Below, piece by piece: positions 54,733-64,000 of a stretch of 64,000 nt of DNA (the first letter of the stretch is position 1; each line of letters starts with the position of its first letter). A program made the translations under genes and the position numbers. Source of the stretch: Sporosarcina ureae. GTDB lineage: Bacteria > Bacillota > Bacilli > Bacillales_A > Planococcaceae. Location of the stretch: positions 1,162,501 through 1,226,500 of the forward strand of contig NZ_CP015207.1 of NCBI RefSeq assembly GCF_002101375.1, in the 5' to 3' direction. The notes beneath the pieces are model-generated. The model saw nothing but the letters and a program-made list of their open reading frames with translations. It made no database searches and was not told the origin of the DNA.

Positions 54733-56547
54733 TTAATAGACGTCTCTCTGATAGCGTTTTTCTTGAACTAACTGTGTTATGAATTGTTCGGCTTCTTCAA
54801 GTGATTTATCGCCTTCTTGCTGAAGGATTTCCAGCAAAGTCGCGTGGACGTCTTTTGCCATGTTCTGTTCATCACCGCATACATAAATCACTGCACCTTC
54901 TTCAATCCATTGATACAGTTCTCGACTCGCTTGTTTCATACGATGCTGCACATATACTTTTTCATCCGTATCACGTGAAAAAGCTACATCGAGACGTGTT
55001 AACATGCCATCCTTCACGTAATTTTGCCACTCAGTCTGATAATAAAAATCGGTCACATAATGCTGATCTCCAAAGAACAACCAAGACTTTCCTTCCGCTC
55101 CTGTTTCACTACGTTCTTCAATGAATGAACGGAATGGCGCGATACCCGTCCCTGGCCCTATCATAATGATGGGTGTTTCCAAATTAGCAGGCAAACGGAA
55201 ATTATCATTTTTATGAATATAGATGGGTAATGTATCTCCCGGTTCAAGGTTTTCTGCACATTGGATAGAGCAAACGCCTTGTCTATCGCGGCCATGCGCT
55301 TCGTAACGAACAACACCAATTGTCAGATGGACTTCTTCAGGATTCGCTTCTAGGCTACTAGCAATTGAATATAATCTCGCGGGCAATTTACGAAGAATCC
55401 CCACCAGTTGTTGTTCTGAAGCTTCTACTGGTCCGAAGTCCGTTAATGCATCGTATACATCCCGTCCATCAACATACGCACGTAGTTCATCCGCATTTTC
55501 TTTATTTACAATTCGTTTCAACTCTTCCGACTTGGAGTAAGTAGATAGTTTTTCAAGTAGCGGTTTAGTTACTACGGTAATCTCTAAGTGATTCAGTAAA
55601 GCAATACGTAAAGCACGGCGTTCTCCTTGCGAGTTGATTTCAACCGTTTCTTCTGCATTCCAATTACCTAGACTAATAATCTTATCGACTAAGTCGGAAT
55701 TATTTGTTGGAAAAATCCCTACACTATCTCCTGGTTTATATGTCAATCCAGAACCTTCCAATGAAATTTCTATATGACGCGTCTCTTTATTTGAACCTCG
55801 ACCGTTTAGGTTAATATTTTCAAGTACTTCTGCTTTAAATGGATTTGTGCGTGAGTACTGAGTGGAGGATGAAGCTTCAACTTCTACACTAGCTGCCGCT
55901 GATTGGCCCCCCGTATGAATTTCCAATGAGACTTCCACTGCCGCTAACCACTGTGCTGCAGGCTCATCATAATCCAAATCACACTCTACACGCGGTGCTA
56001 ACTGAATAGCACCGAGTTCGGCTAGTTTCTGATCAAAATCAGCACCTGTCTTACAGAAAAATTCGTACGAGCTATCGCCCAGTGCCAATACAGAATAATG
56101 AAGATGATCTAGTTTTGGCGCACGTTTACCATGCAAGAACTCAAAGAATGGTAAAGCTGTGTCAGGTGGATCTCCTTCTCCATGTGTACTGATGACCAGC
56201 AATAGGTTTTCAATTTTCTTCAGATTATTTGGTTTAAAATCATTCATGGACTGGATTGTTACATTAAAAGATTGTTCTTTTAACTTGGCAGCTGCTCGTT
56301 CTGCTATTCCCTGTCCGTTACCTGTTTGTGATCCGTAAAGAACAGTTATTTCTTTTATCGCTGTCGGAACTTCGATGGCGGGACGTTCTAACACAGCGAC
56401 GCCAGCCGATGGTACTGAAGCTGAACTGACAGCTGTTAAATAACCACTCAACCAACTTTGCTGTGTTTCTGTAATGTTCGGTAATAAACGATTGAGCAAT
56501 TCTACTTGTTCTTCACTAAAAGGACTGTTCGATACTTGTAACGCCAT
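54733..56547 (-). CDS. cysJ: sulfite reductase [NADPH] flavoprotein alpha-component
   Basis: 604 residues. Flavodoxin domain with [15 protein letters not shown] and [12 protein letters not shown] (about 70-210), FAD-binding domain with RLYSIASS and GVCSIQCAE (about 235-450), and NADPH domain with [21 protein letters not shown] and [13 protein letters not shown]. It passes electrons from NADPH via FAD and FMN to CysI. ATG 56547 is placed behind GCGAGGGTG. Promoter at 56641-56669. Confidence 0.95.
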   Translation of the reverse strand: MALQVSNSPFSEEQVELLNRLLPNITETQQSWLSGYLTAVSSASVPSAGVAVLERPAIEVPTAIKEITVLYGSQTGNGQGIAERAAAKLKEQSFNVTIQSMNDFKPNNLKKIENLLLVISTHGEGDPPDTALPFFEFLHGKRAPKLDHLHYSVLALGDSSYEFFCKTGADFDQKLAELGAIQLAPRVECDLDYDEPAAQWLAAVEVSLEIHTGGQSAAASVEVEASSSTQYSRTNPFKAEVLENINLNGRGSNKETRHIEISLEGSGLTYKPGDSVGIFPTNNSDLVDKIISLGNWNAEETVEINSQGERRALRIALLNHLEITVVTKPLLEKLSTYSKSEELKRIVNKENADELRAYVDGRDVYDALTDFGPVEASEQQLVGILRKLPARLYSIASSLEANPEEVHLTIGVVRYEAHGRDRQGVCSIQCAENLEPGDTLPIYIHKNDNFRLPANLETPIIMIGPGTGIAPFRSFIEERSETGAEGKSWLFFGDQHYVTDFYYQTEWQNYVKDGMLTRLDVAFSRDTDEKVYVQHRMKQASRELYQWIEEGAVIYVCGDEQNMAKDVHATLLEILQQEGDKSLEEAEQFITQLVQEKRYQRDVY

Positions 56548-56640
56548 ATTCATCACCCTCGCAACCTCTTATTGTATTTTTATTATGGCTTAATGTTGTA
56601 GAAAATCTGACTAAACTGACAACTTTTTTAAGATGGTTTC

Positions 56641-56669
56641 ATTGTATTATGATTATTCCTATTAGTCAA
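56641..56669 (-). promoter_or_regulatory. cysJI promoter
   Basis: On the minus strand, -35 TTGACT (56664-56669) and -10 TACAAT (56641-56646) with an exact 17-bp spacer, about 95 bp before cysJ. ATAGGAAT within the spacer might be part of a sulfur-regulator site, but I cannot confirm it. Confidence 0.7.
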
Positions 56670-56801
56670 GTAGGTATTTAATATAGAATGAATTGACAGT
56701 TTCCGAGTAGTGATTTGTGCTTCGCAAGAGACGTGTTCCCTACGTACTCACTAGTTAAACTACTACATCTATCAAACATAAACTTTGAACTTAGATATAC
56801 G

Positions 56802-56847
56802 TAAAAAAGAATGCCCTGTTGAAGTGAAGTAACTTCTAGGACATTCT
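56802..56847 (-). terminator. efeOBU terminator
   Basis: Stem AGAATGTCCT / AGGGCATTCT on the minus strand with one G.T pair (56808-56817 / 56838-56847), followed by a T6 run, just after the efeU stop. Confidence 0.85.
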
Positions 56848-56854
56848 CGTTTAG

Positions 56855-58603
56855 TTAATTCGATAGTTTTACGTTAGTGTGCTTACCTGTTCTTCGTATC
56901 CAAGCAGCTACTAAGATGAGGATTAGTAAACCGAGTTGTGCCATAATCGTTTCATAGGTCGGATAAAAACCAATTAAGTCAATTATCGGCAATCTGGGTT
57001 GTACCGTTGTGTTGATCACGTTCGTCAACTGCAACGTATGCAGACTGACACCAATAATCTTGAAAGCCAGTACGTAGATCAAAATCGTCGCTACTGCAAA
57101 GAAGCGATGGATCGGAATACGATGGCTGAGCTTCATGAAGACGACCGCAACGATCGCCAATATGATAATAGCTAGCAATATCCCCATCACAAATTCCAGA
57201 GTAGACATTTTCGGCGCAATTCCTGCATAGAAGACAATCGTTTCCGCACCTTCTCTAAATACAGAAAGGAAACTGACCGATGCCATGGCGAATACACTAC
57301 CTTTTGAAATTGCTTGACCCATTTGCTTAGATATATATCGATTCCACGAGGCGATATTAGATTTTTGATGCATCCAAATGCCGACACCAATCATTAGTGC
57401 AGCAGCTACTAGTCCAACATAACCTTCCATTATTTCACGGTCATTACCAATCGTGAGAGATTGCAATACCGTGGACATCATGATCGCTACTACCATACTA
57501 AGCATCATGCCAGCACTTGCTCCAACAAACACCCATTTACGCATAGCTTGTTGATTAGCACTAGTTAAGAATGATAATAGTGCCATAATAATCAGCAATG
57601 CTTCGAGACCTTCACGTAATAAAATCAGTGCAGAGTCCCAAAAACTGAAACTATCATTTGTTTGCAGTAAGGCAATCTGTTGTTTGAAATTTTGTAACTG
57701 ACGATCGGCATTTTTAAGATCATAACCACTATTTGACAATTGTCCAATCATCAAAGGTAGTTCATTTTCAAGCTCTGTATAAAGAGAGGCATTTTTCGTA
57801 CGCACTTCCCCTTCTATATTCGGCCAAATTTTAATGAACTCACTCAATGATTTCTTCGCGTTATCAAGCTCTCCATTTTGTAAGAAGTCTGTGCTTTCAT
57901 CTAACAGTGCAATCAATGTGGTCAAAGAATAGTCTTCAGTCGCTGTCTCTTTCAACGTCCCCTCGACAAACTGATCTACCGTGACAGTTAATTCATCAAA
58001 TTGTGTCCGCAACATATTAAGGTCAGGTTCTTCCTCCGCCAACGTGATTCTCATGAATGCCATAGCCGTTTCAATTGCACCATACGCTGAAATACTTTGC
58101 TCTCGCACTGGACGTTCATTGCGTGTCCAAGTAGAAATGAACTGTTGATTGGCTTGTTCGATTTCTTCAAGTGAACCCGACTCAATTGATAATCGCAAGT
58201 CCGCGAGCGACGATTCCATCGCTTTTCCAAACTTCTCACGTTCCGCTTGTTCGTCAACTGGATTTTCTGACATTTCCAATTCATGTACTGCTTTAGATAA
58301 TGAACTCAATAACACTCCGCGTGTTTCCGAGTCAGCTTGTATTGCTTTTTTTAACGTTTTATCGATTTCTTTCGTGTACCGCGAACTCTCCAGATTCTGT
58401 TGTTGCCAAATCGTTTCGAATTCTCGTAAAGATGTCAGTGCTTCTGCATCGTTCGATTTCTTAGTTTGCATAATCGAATCACTAATGGAAATATAGAGGT
58501 CACTATAATTTGTTTCCGTTTCAGCGAACGCTGGACGGATTGGCATGAATAGAACGATTAACATAACTGCAATCCATTTATATAATTGAGAAGAGTGAGT
58601 CAC
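56855..58603 (-). CDS. efeU: FTR1-family iron permease EfeU with N-terminal extracellular domain
   Basis: 582 residues. The signal segment (about 10-30) ends near AFAETE, followed by a ~270-residue helical, Glu-rich extracellular domain. The FTR1 permease comes after that, with two REGLE-type motifs: LREGLEALLI and FREGAETIVF. The C-terminus has about seven membrane helices. It imports ferric iron with EfeO and EfeB. Start GTG 58603 behind AAAAGGGAGG; it overlaps efeB by 26 nt. Confidence 0.9.
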   Translation of the reverse strand: MTHSSQLYKWIAVMLIVLFMPIRPAFAETETNYSDLYISISDSIMQTKKSNDAEALTSLREFETIWQQQNLESSRYTKEIDKTLKKAIQADSETRGVLLSSLSKAVHELEMSENPVDEQAEREKFGKAMESSLADLRLSIESGSLEEIEQANQQFISTWTRNERPVREQSISAYGAIETAMAFMRITLAEEEPDLNMLRTQFDELTVTVDQFVEGTLKETATEDYSLTTLIALLDESTDFLQNGELDNAKKSLSEFIKIWPNIEGEVRTKNASLYTELENELPLMIGQLSNSGYDLKNADRQLQNFKQQIALLQTNDSFSFWDSALILLREGLEALLIIMALLSFLTSANQQAMRKWVFVGASAGMMLSMVVAIMMSTVLQSLTIGNDREIMEGYVGLVAAALMIGVGIWMHQKSNIASWNRYISKQMGQAISKGSVFAMASVSFLSVFREGAETIVFYAGIAPKMSTLEFVMGILLAIIILAIVAVVFMKLSHRIPIHRFFAVATILIYVLAFKIIGVSLHTLQLTNVINTTVQPRLPIIDLIGFYPTYETIMAQLGLLILILVAAWIRRTGKHTNVKLSN

Positions 58604-59855
58604 CGATAAAGCCTCCCTTTTGAATCCCAGGGAAGCAGGCGAATAGCGCACTGCCGCGATGAGTAATATATTCATTTAATTTATCTTCACGACCAAAACT
58701 ATTTTGGATTGCGATAAATTGTTCGGGATCTTTTTGGAACGAGATGAACAATAAACCTGCATCAAATGTACCTGTTGAATCCATAACGCCCGAACTATAG
58801 GAGAATGATCGACGTAAAATTTTCTTTTTGGATTTCTTAGCCAACCGCACATGGGAAGTTTGGGAGATAACATACTCACCATTTGCATCTTTTTCATCCA
58901 AGTCTACTTCGTCCGTTTCTTTTTCTTTACCTATTGGCGCCCCCGTATCACGATGACGGCCAAATGTAGCTTCTTGTTCCCGCAAAGCTGTTCTGTCCCA
59001 TGTTTCTAAATGCATCTGAACTCGACGGACAGCCATGTACGTACCATTGGTCATCCAACTTTTTGATTGACCAGCAGCTATCCAAGCGACTTCATTCATT
59101 TCAGCTTCTTTAGATCCATTAGGATTAACTGAACCATCTTTAAATGCAAATAAATTTCTTGGTGTTTCTTTTTTCTTCCCTTTCATTGGATAGGAATTAA
59201 AACCTGCTTGTGTCCATTTTAATGACACTTTCCCTGAAGCTATACGCACTAAGTTTCGAACTGCATGGAACGCAACTTGCGGATCATCTGCACAGGCTTG
59301 AATACAAATATCTCCACCCGTATAAGTTGGATCTAGTTGATCTTTCGGGAAGTGCGGCAAATCTTTCAGTTCAGAAGGCTTTTTTGATGCTAAGCCTATA
59401 GATTCTTTTTCAAATAGTGACGGACCTACACCAAACGTCAACGTTAAATTGGAAGCATCCAATCCGACTGCTTCTCCTGTATCTTTTGCCGGAATGAGCA
59501 TATTAGAAGTCTGACCATCAATCTGTTCACCATTCATCATGCGAACAGCAATGGGAGTCCACGTTTTAAATAGATCCATTAATTCTTGTTGTGAATGTAC
59601 CAAGACATTTAACGAAGCAAAATATACATAACTTTGGCATTCAGTCGCAATTCCGGATTGGTGCTTTCCATAGAAATTAATCTTGTTTTTTGAGAGTGGA
59701 TTATCTTCTTCCTCTACCATTCCGAATACTTTGAGAACACTGCCAAGACCTGATGCTCCGATCGCTACACCTGCTGCACCTGCTCCTGTATACTTCAGCA
59801 TTTGACGACGTGAAATTTTCTTTTCATAGAATTTCTCTTCCGTTTGGTCCGTCAT
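58578..59855 (-). CDS. efeB: Dyp-type peroxidase EfeB, Tat-exported
   Basis: 425 residues. A twin-arginine signal KKISRRQMLKYTGAGAAG (about 12-29) is followed by a Dyp-type heme peroxidase domain with the distal motif NLFAFKDGSVNP (the GxxDG region) and the C-terminal YSSGVMDSTGTFDAGLLFISFQ in part. It is folded in the cytosol, loaded with heme, and exported. It works with EfeO and EfeU in oxidising or delivering iron. ATG 59855 lies 4 nt after the efeO stop. Confidence 0.93.
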   Translation of the reverse strand: MTDQTEEKFYEKKISRRQMLKYTGAGAAGVAIGASGLGSVLKVFGMVEEEDNPLSKNKINFYGKHQSGIATECQSYVYFASLNVLVHSQQELMDLFKTWTPIAVRMMNGEQIDGQTSNMLIPAKDTGEAVGLDASNLTLTFGVGPSLFEKESIGLASKKPSELKDLPHFPKDQLDPTYTGGDICIQACADDPQVAFHAVRNLVRIASGKVSLKWTQAGFNSYPMKGKKKETPRNLFAFKDGSVNPNGSKEAEMNEVAWIAAGQSKSWMTNGTYMAVRRVQMHLETWDRTALREQEATFGRHRDTGAPIGKEKETDEVDLDEKDANGEYVISQTSHVRLAKKSKKKILRRSFSYSSGVMDSTGTFDAGLLFISFQKDPEQFIAIQNSFGREDKLNEYITHRGSALFACFPGIQKGGFIGDSLFSII

Positions 59856-59859
59856 AGTA

Positions 59860-60708
59860 TCACTCCGTTACGATGCCCATCATACTTAATGGTTCACCTA
59901 ATTGATTTACCGCTTCTGATAGCGATTTTGTATCTTCTTTTGTTAGTTCTTCATACGATATATAGCCGCCATTTCCATCTTCATATTCAGCAAGTAGACT
60001 ATTGATTGTTCGGAATTTAGTTTCAAGTTCATCGACTAGTTGCTGATTTTTCTCTGCCATCTTATCCTTTAGAATTTCATAGATTTTTTCTGCACCTTCA
60101 ATATTTGCTTTAAAATCATATAGATCGGTGTGAGAATAAATTTCTTCTTCACCAGTTATTTTAGAAGTAGAAACTTCATTCAGTAAATCGACTGCTCCCG
60201 TGATCATCAAGTCAGGTGATACTTCAACTGTTTCTACTCGTGCACGCAGTTCCTTTGCATCCTTAAGTAATTGATCCGCAACATCTGCGTACCCTTCGGT
60301 TGTATTCTCCATCCATAGACCGTACTCGATTTTATGATAGCCAGACCATTCTTCTTCTCCTTGCCCCTCTTCTTGAACATCTGCAAGGCGTGCATCGATT
60401 CGTGGATCTAAGTCCCCAAAGCTTTCTGCAATCGGTTCAGAGCGTTCAAAATACATTCTAGCAAGAGGATAGATTTTCTTTGCTTCTTCTATATCTCCCG
60501 CTTTAACAGCTGTGACGAATTTTTCTGTGCCCATAACGAATTCATCCATTTGTTCAAGCGCAAACTCTTTATACGCATCTGTTTCAACAGTTAAGTCGAC
60601 TTCTTCAGTTGCTGCTGGTGCTTTTCCCGTAGATTCTTCAGCTGCTCCACAACCTGATAGTAAAATTCCTGTTGTTAAAACGAAAGCTGTTACTATTTTT
60701 TGTTTCAT
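59860..60708 (-). CDS. efeO: iron uptake lipoprotein EfeO/EfeM
   Basis: 282 residues. Lipoprotein signal with lipobox LSGC (about 17-20), then an M75 peptidase-like imelysin domain. It carries HKIEYGLW (the HxxE metal motif) and the acidic residues around YSHTDLYDF. It binds Fe(III) or Fe(II) outside the membrane and hands it to EfeU. It lacks the N-terminal cupredoxin domain, so it is the EfeM form. ATG after AGGAATAAAT. First gene of efeOBU, under the Fur-like box. Confidence 0.92.
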   Translation of the reverse strand: MKQKIVTAFVLTTGILLSGCGAAEESTGKAPAATEEVDLTVETDAYKEFALEQMDEFVMGTEKFVTAVKAGDIEEAKKIYPLARMYFERSEPIAESFGDLDPRIDARLADVQEEGQGEEEWSGYHKIEYGLWMENTTEGYADVADQLLKDAKELRARVETVEVSPDLMITGAVDLLNEVSTSKITGEEEIYSHTDLYDFKANIEGAEKIYEILKDKMAEKNQQLVDELETKFRTINSLLAEYEDGNGGYISYEELTKEDTKSLSEAVNQLGEPLSMMGIVTE

Positions 60709-60747
60709 ATTTATTCCTACCTTCCAAAGTTTAGTTTTCTGTTATCA

Positions 60748-60775
60748 ATGATAATCGTTCTCAAGTGAATGTCAA
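60748..60775 (-). promoter_or_regulatory. efeO promoter with Fur box
   Basis: On the minus strand, -35 TTGACA (60770-60775) and TATCAT (60748-60753) 16 bp apart. TGATAATCGTTCTCA on the plus strand at 60749-60763 matches the Fur 7-1-7 consensus at 12 of 14 positions and covers the -10 and spacer. Iron repression by Fur is the simple reading. Confidence 0.75.
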
Positions 60776-60952
60776 TAGGAAATTAAAGGAGAAATATGTA
60801 TCTTTCTAGTATTTATTGTATTTTTAGAAAATATACGAGATACTATATTTAACTAGATAATTCCTGTTAGGATATTTTCATCCTTGATATTCTGTAACAT
60901 ATAATGTATTAATCAGTCTACTTAGTAACTATTATGAAAGGAGGGAATTAGT

Positions 60953-62035
60953 ATGAAAAGAACAGTTAGTAAGCAACAATTCACTTTCTTGCAACAAGAG
61001 TTTTCTTTTCTACAACAGCAAGGCAAAATGAAAGAAGCAGATGTCAACGAAATGCTCTCGCTATATGAATCTAAGGGTGGCACTAATTTCGTGAGAATCT
61101 TGCTGGCTTTTGGGGCTATATTAGTGGGGATAGGCATACTGAGTTTTATCGCAGGTAACTGGGCTGGACTAACGCCTTTCTTTAAGTTTGGATTAATTGT
61201 CGTTGGCATGATCTTGGCATACATCGCAGGATACAAGCTTGAAAGCAATTACGAAAGAACGTCCCGCAGTATGCATTATATAGGAGCTGCCATTTTTGGA
61301 GCCGGGATATTTCTAATTGGTCAGAGCTTTCATTTACAACATACCGTATATACAGATTTCCTATTATGGGGTATCGGAATCTTGCCACTTGCCTATTATT
61401 TAAAAGATCAATTGCTCGCTGTGTTTGCAAGTGCATTCTTTATTATCTACAGTTTTAGTGCTTTCTCTGCCTATGAAGTTGGAAGCTTTGGTCCTTTCTG
61501 GTTGCTACTATTGATTCCTCTACTATTTTGGATGAATGAAACACGATTCGGAAGAAAAAGCTCATTGTTTGTTATGAATGTATTGCTTAGTGCGGCTTTT
61601 ATCGTCAATATGCTAGAATTCTTCCATATTGAGGAATGGATTTCCGTATTGATTGTCTTTGTATTAGGCGTACTTCTTGCACTCGCACCTTTTCAACATT
61701 ATCGTACAGAGTCCTCTTGGACGGGTTCCGTACTATTTGGAATTACGGGTATTATGCTGACTTTCCCGTTCATATGGAATGATTTACGATTTGGTGATGC
61801 TGTACCTTATATCTTCACCGCTGTATTCATTATCTTATTGATTTATCTTCTAAAGAAAGACAGTTTACCTGCTATTTTGATCACGTGTGCGTTAATCTAC
61901 CGTTATTACACGGATATCACATATGACTTCATGCCAAAGTCATTGTTTTTCATCGTAGGCGGTTTGCTGTTGATTGGCTTTGGATTCTGGTTTGAAAAAT
62001 CAAGACGAGAGACGGTGAAACGTCATGAAGAATAA
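60953..62035 (+). CDS. DUF2157 domain-containing membrane protein
   Basis: 360 residues. A soluble N-terminal helical part (about 1-40, rich in Gln) is followed by about eleven hydrophobic helices, as in DUF2157 proteins (VRILLAFGAILVGIGILSFIAGNWAGL in part). The function is unknown. It overlaps the next gene by 11 nt; the pair DUF2157 with GDYXXLXY is commonly linked and probably acts as one membrane unit. ATG after AAAGGAGGG. Confidence 0.82.
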   Translation: MKRTVSKQQFTFLQQEFSFLQQQGKMKEADVNEMLSLYESKGGTNFVRILLAFGAILVGIGILSFIAGNWAGLTPFFKFGLIVVGMILAYIAGYKLESNYERTSRSMHYIGAAIFGAGIFLIGQSFHLQHTVYTDFLLWGIGILPLAYYLKDQLLAVFASAFFIIYSFSAFSAYEVGSFGPFWLLLLIPLLFWMNETRFGRKSSLFVMNVLLSAAFIVNMLEFFHIEEWISVLIVFVLGVLLALAPFQHYRTESSWTGSVLFGITGIMLTFPFIWNDLRFGDAVPYIFTAVFIILLIYLLKKDSLPAILITCALIYRYYTDITYDFMPKSLFFIVGGLLLIGFGFWFEKSRRETVKRHEE

Positions 62036-62564
62036 ACGGAATCTATTTCTTGTTGCTTTAATAGTCCCAATTATCCTTCTCCTAGCGATGACTTGGAAGC
62101 CTTTATATACAATGAATACAGGTAAAACCATCACATTGGAAACAGTACCTGTCGATCCGCGCGACATTCTTTATGGTGATTATGTTAGTCTCCAATTTGC
62201 GATTGAAGAATTCTCCAAAGAAAGACTTGATCCGGCGCTTATTAAAGAATTCTCCAAACATGATACTGGTAAATTGACGGTATATGCCGTTTTAGAACAA
62301 GATGAAGGAAATTTATACGGGTTGAAGACCGTTACACATAAGAAACCAAGTGACGGTCTATTTTTAAAAGGAGATATGTATTATTACGGCGAACACAGTA
62401 TCGATGAAAATCAAATGTATTTCGCAAACTTCCTTCCCGATCGTTTCTATGTAGCTGAGAATACGGGTATGCAGTTAGAGGATTTATCACGCAAAGGTCA
62501 ATTGCTCGCAGATATAAAAGTTCGTGATGGCTTTGCTGTGTTAGAAGATGTACGACCTAAATAG
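62025..62564 (+). CDS. GDYXXLXY domain-containing protein
   Basis: 179 residues. One N-terminal membrane helix (about 6-25), then an extracellular domain with the defining motif YGDYVSLQF (about 53-61, the GDYxxLxY box) preceded by VDPRDIL. The function is unknown. Translationally coupled to the DUF2157 gene. Followed by a strong terminator. Confidence 0.85.
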   Translation: MKNKRNLFLVALIVPIILLLAMTWKPLYTMNTGKTITLETVPVDPRDILYGDYVSLQFAIEEFSKERLDPALIKEFSKHDTGKLTVYAVLEQDEGNLYGLKTVTHKKPSDGLFLKGDMYYYGEHSIDENQMYFANFLPDRFYVAENTGMQLEDLSRKGQLLADIKVRDGFAVLEDVRPK

Positions 62565-62585
62565 GTCACTTTATCAAAGTAGCGG

Positions 62586-62638
62586 AAGCCGTTGCTGGAG
62601 GTCGTGGAATACACGATTTCTAGCAACGGCTTTTTAGT
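62586..62638 (+). terminator. terminator after the GDYXXLXY gene
   Basis: A long hairpin with arms AAGCCGTTGCT and AGCAACGGCTT and a T5 tail; the loop contains a second small stem (CGTG/CACG). Confidence 0.88.
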
Positions 62639-62860
62639 TTAGTATTATTTTTGAAGATAGTGAGAAATCGACTGTTGGATGTAGGGCAGTTCATATAGTT
62701 CATTCTCAAGAAATACATGATAGTATCACGATATCGCTTGTTTTTAGGCATTTTCTCACAAAGACTTGAATTTGTAACTATTTATTCTGTTTATATACTA
62801 TTCAAAACTCCTACTTTTACGTATAATTTAAGTAATTCACTAAAGGAGCTGGAGCTGAAC

Positions 62861-64000
62861 TTGAAGCCTATTTCAAAATTAGCATCAAAAATTTTTGTCG
62901 TAGTCCTCTTTGTCATGGCCATTGCTGCAGGTGCCACTTGGAACTATTTACAATCCACTGGGGGAAAAGAAGTTTCTTTTGCCCAGATGGAAAAACTGAT
63001 TGGTGAACAATCAGATGCTAGTGTCTTATTAAACGAAACAGCCAAAGGTAAATTATCAATCATTATAGATAACACAACATACAGCACGATGGTGCGTCCA
63101 CAGAGTACATTAGTGGATGACTTGGTACAGAAATATAATGTAACTTATCAATATAAAGCAGCAAGTTCGATGGGTAGCTGGATTTTTGGTGGGCTTGTCC
63201 TGGCAGCTCTTTTGACACTTTTCATTCTGCATAAAAAAGGCAAGCTCAATATTGGTGCGTCGGCTATGAAGCATCAAGCGTCAAAAGCGACTCCTCTTCC
63301 TGATATTACAATGGACAATATTGGTGGAATCCCTCAAGAAATGAAAGAAGAAATCCTCCAAACGTTAGAAGTATTCAAAAACCCTGAAGTTGCAAATGAA
63401 ATGGGCATTGCATTGCCTCAAGGTATTTTACTATATGGACCTCCGGGAACAGGTAAAACATTACTAGCTCAAGCTATCGCAAAAGAAATAGGAGCTACTT
63501 TTTATTCTTCTAGCGGAGCAGCCTTTACAGAATTATTTGTAGGTGTTGGAGCTTCACGGGTACGTACACTTTTTGAAAATGCCCGCAAACAACGCCCTGC
63601 TGTTATCTTCATAGACGAAGTAGATGCATTGGCTGGAAAGAGAAAAGAACATGGTGGAGAAGAATCGGAAAAGACGTTAACCGAACTACTTGTTCAACTT
63701 GACGGTGGTAATGATAATGACGGTGTGTTATTCATTGCAGCTACGAATCGAAAAGATATGCTGGATGATGCCTTCTTACGTCCAGGACGTATCGACTTTA
63801 CGTTTCACGTTCAATTGCCAGATACAAAAGGACGTCGCGAAATTATCGATATCCACACAAACGGCAAAACGTTGGCTCCTAATGTAGCAGCGTCTCTCGA
63901 TACACTTGCAGACAGCACGTCAGGTTTTTCTGGTGCAGAAATAAGCAGCTTGTTCGAAACAGCCAGCCGCCGTGCCATTCGCGAAGGTCGGAAATTAATC
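62861..64000 (+). CDS. FtsH-like AAA+ ATPase, cut by window end
   Basis: 380 codons to the edge, still open. TM1 at about residues 8-27, a short extracytoplasmic segment of ~80 residues, TM2 at about 108-127, then an AAA+ domain. That domain has Walker A LYGPPGTGKT (about 193), the pore-loop region with FVGVGASR, Walker B VIFIDEVDALAG and second-region-of-homology AATNRKDMLDDAFLRPGRID in part. The layout is that of FtsH, but the zinc peptidase domain (HEXGH) would lie beyond the window and cannot be seen. Start TTG 62861 behind GGAG. Confidence 0.85.
   Translation, partial: MKPISKLASKIFVVVLFVMAIAAGATWNYLQSTGGKEVSFAQMEKLIGEQSDASVLLNETAKGKLSIIIDNTTYSTMVRPQSTLVDDLVQKYNVTYQYKAASSMGSWIFGGLVLAALLTLFILHKKGKLNIGASAMKHQASKATPLPDITMDNIGGIPQEMKEEILQTLEVFKNPEVANEMGIALPQGILLYGPPGTGKTLLAQAIAKEIGATFYSSSGAAFTELFVGVGASRVRTLFENARKQRPAVIFIDEVDALAGKRKEHGGEESEKTLTELLVQLDGGNDNDGVLFIAATNRKDMLDDAFLRPGRIDFTFHVQLPDTKGRREIIDIHTNGKTLAPNVAASLDTLADSTSGFSGAEISSLFETASRRAIREGRKLI

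Overview
The window is about 64 kb of a low-G+C, endospore-forming Firmicute chromosome. The gene order ygxA, ygzB, perR, bcp, hemL, ygaE-like, ygaD-like, ntdP, sspE, mutY, yfhP, yfhH, recX, yfhF, pdaA follows the Bacillus subtilis ygx/yga/yfh block beside an rrn operon. A FemABX transferase together with an Asl-type D-amino-acid ligase points to an L-Lys-(amino acid)-D-Glu/Asp (A4-alpha) cell wall. That suggests Planococcaceae, most likely Sporosarcina or a close relative; the genus is an inference.

Layout. 1-640: first ~200 nt of a 16S rRNA on the minus strand, its leader and two rrn promoters. 0.7-15 kb: conserved housekeeping, oxidative-stress, DNA-repair and spore genes, with PerR under a perfect PerR box. 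15-26.6 kb: class I fumarase, a PfeT-type metal-efflux ATPase behind Fur- and PerR-like boxes, YihY, YtxH, an AGCS symporter, MotA/MotB, aminopeptidase AmpS and a beta-carbonic anhydrase. 26.66-27.59 kb: five 187-bp tandem repeats in which a GAGCG core recurs almost exactly every 21 bp. 27.7-38.9 kb: GNAT, TspO-like protein, MapB, YfmL-type helicase, FemABX protein, a chemoreceptor, the Asl-like ligase, RluA-type synthase, YfkJ-type phosphatase, a SLAP protein and YeeN. 39.0-40.4 kb: a second array of ~252-bp tandem repeats with a GC-rich, foldable 99-bp core. 40.85-45.5 kb: sulfate activation and siroheme operon (cysH-sat-cysC-cobA-sirB-sirC). 46.3-50.9 kb: a branched-chain amino acid ABC transporter (livK-H-M-G-F). 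51-52 kb: a decayed EamA transporter fragment abutting interspersed repeats, and a ferritin-like protein. 53-56.5 kb: sulfite reductase cysJI. 56.8-60.7 kb: Fur-boxed efeOBU iron uptake. 61-64 kb: DUF2157 and GDYXXLXY membrane proteins and an FtsH-like AAA+ ATPase cut by the window end.

Two themes run through the coding part. One is iron and peroxide homeostasis (PerR, Bcp, PfeT, EfeOBU, ferritin-like protein, siroheme synthesis). The other is assimilatory sulfate reduction split over two loci: the first makes APS, PAPS, sulfite and siroheme, and the second makes the siroheme-dependent sulfite reductase. The most unusual content is non-coding: the two tandem arrays, an element family bounded by GAGGCTGGGACA / TGTCTCAGCCTC, and long inverted repeats upstream of livK. 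The 21-bp-phased array is the best candidate for something undescribed. Many start codons were moved from the longest open frame to the codon with a properly spaced Shine-Dalgarno sequence; each case is stated.
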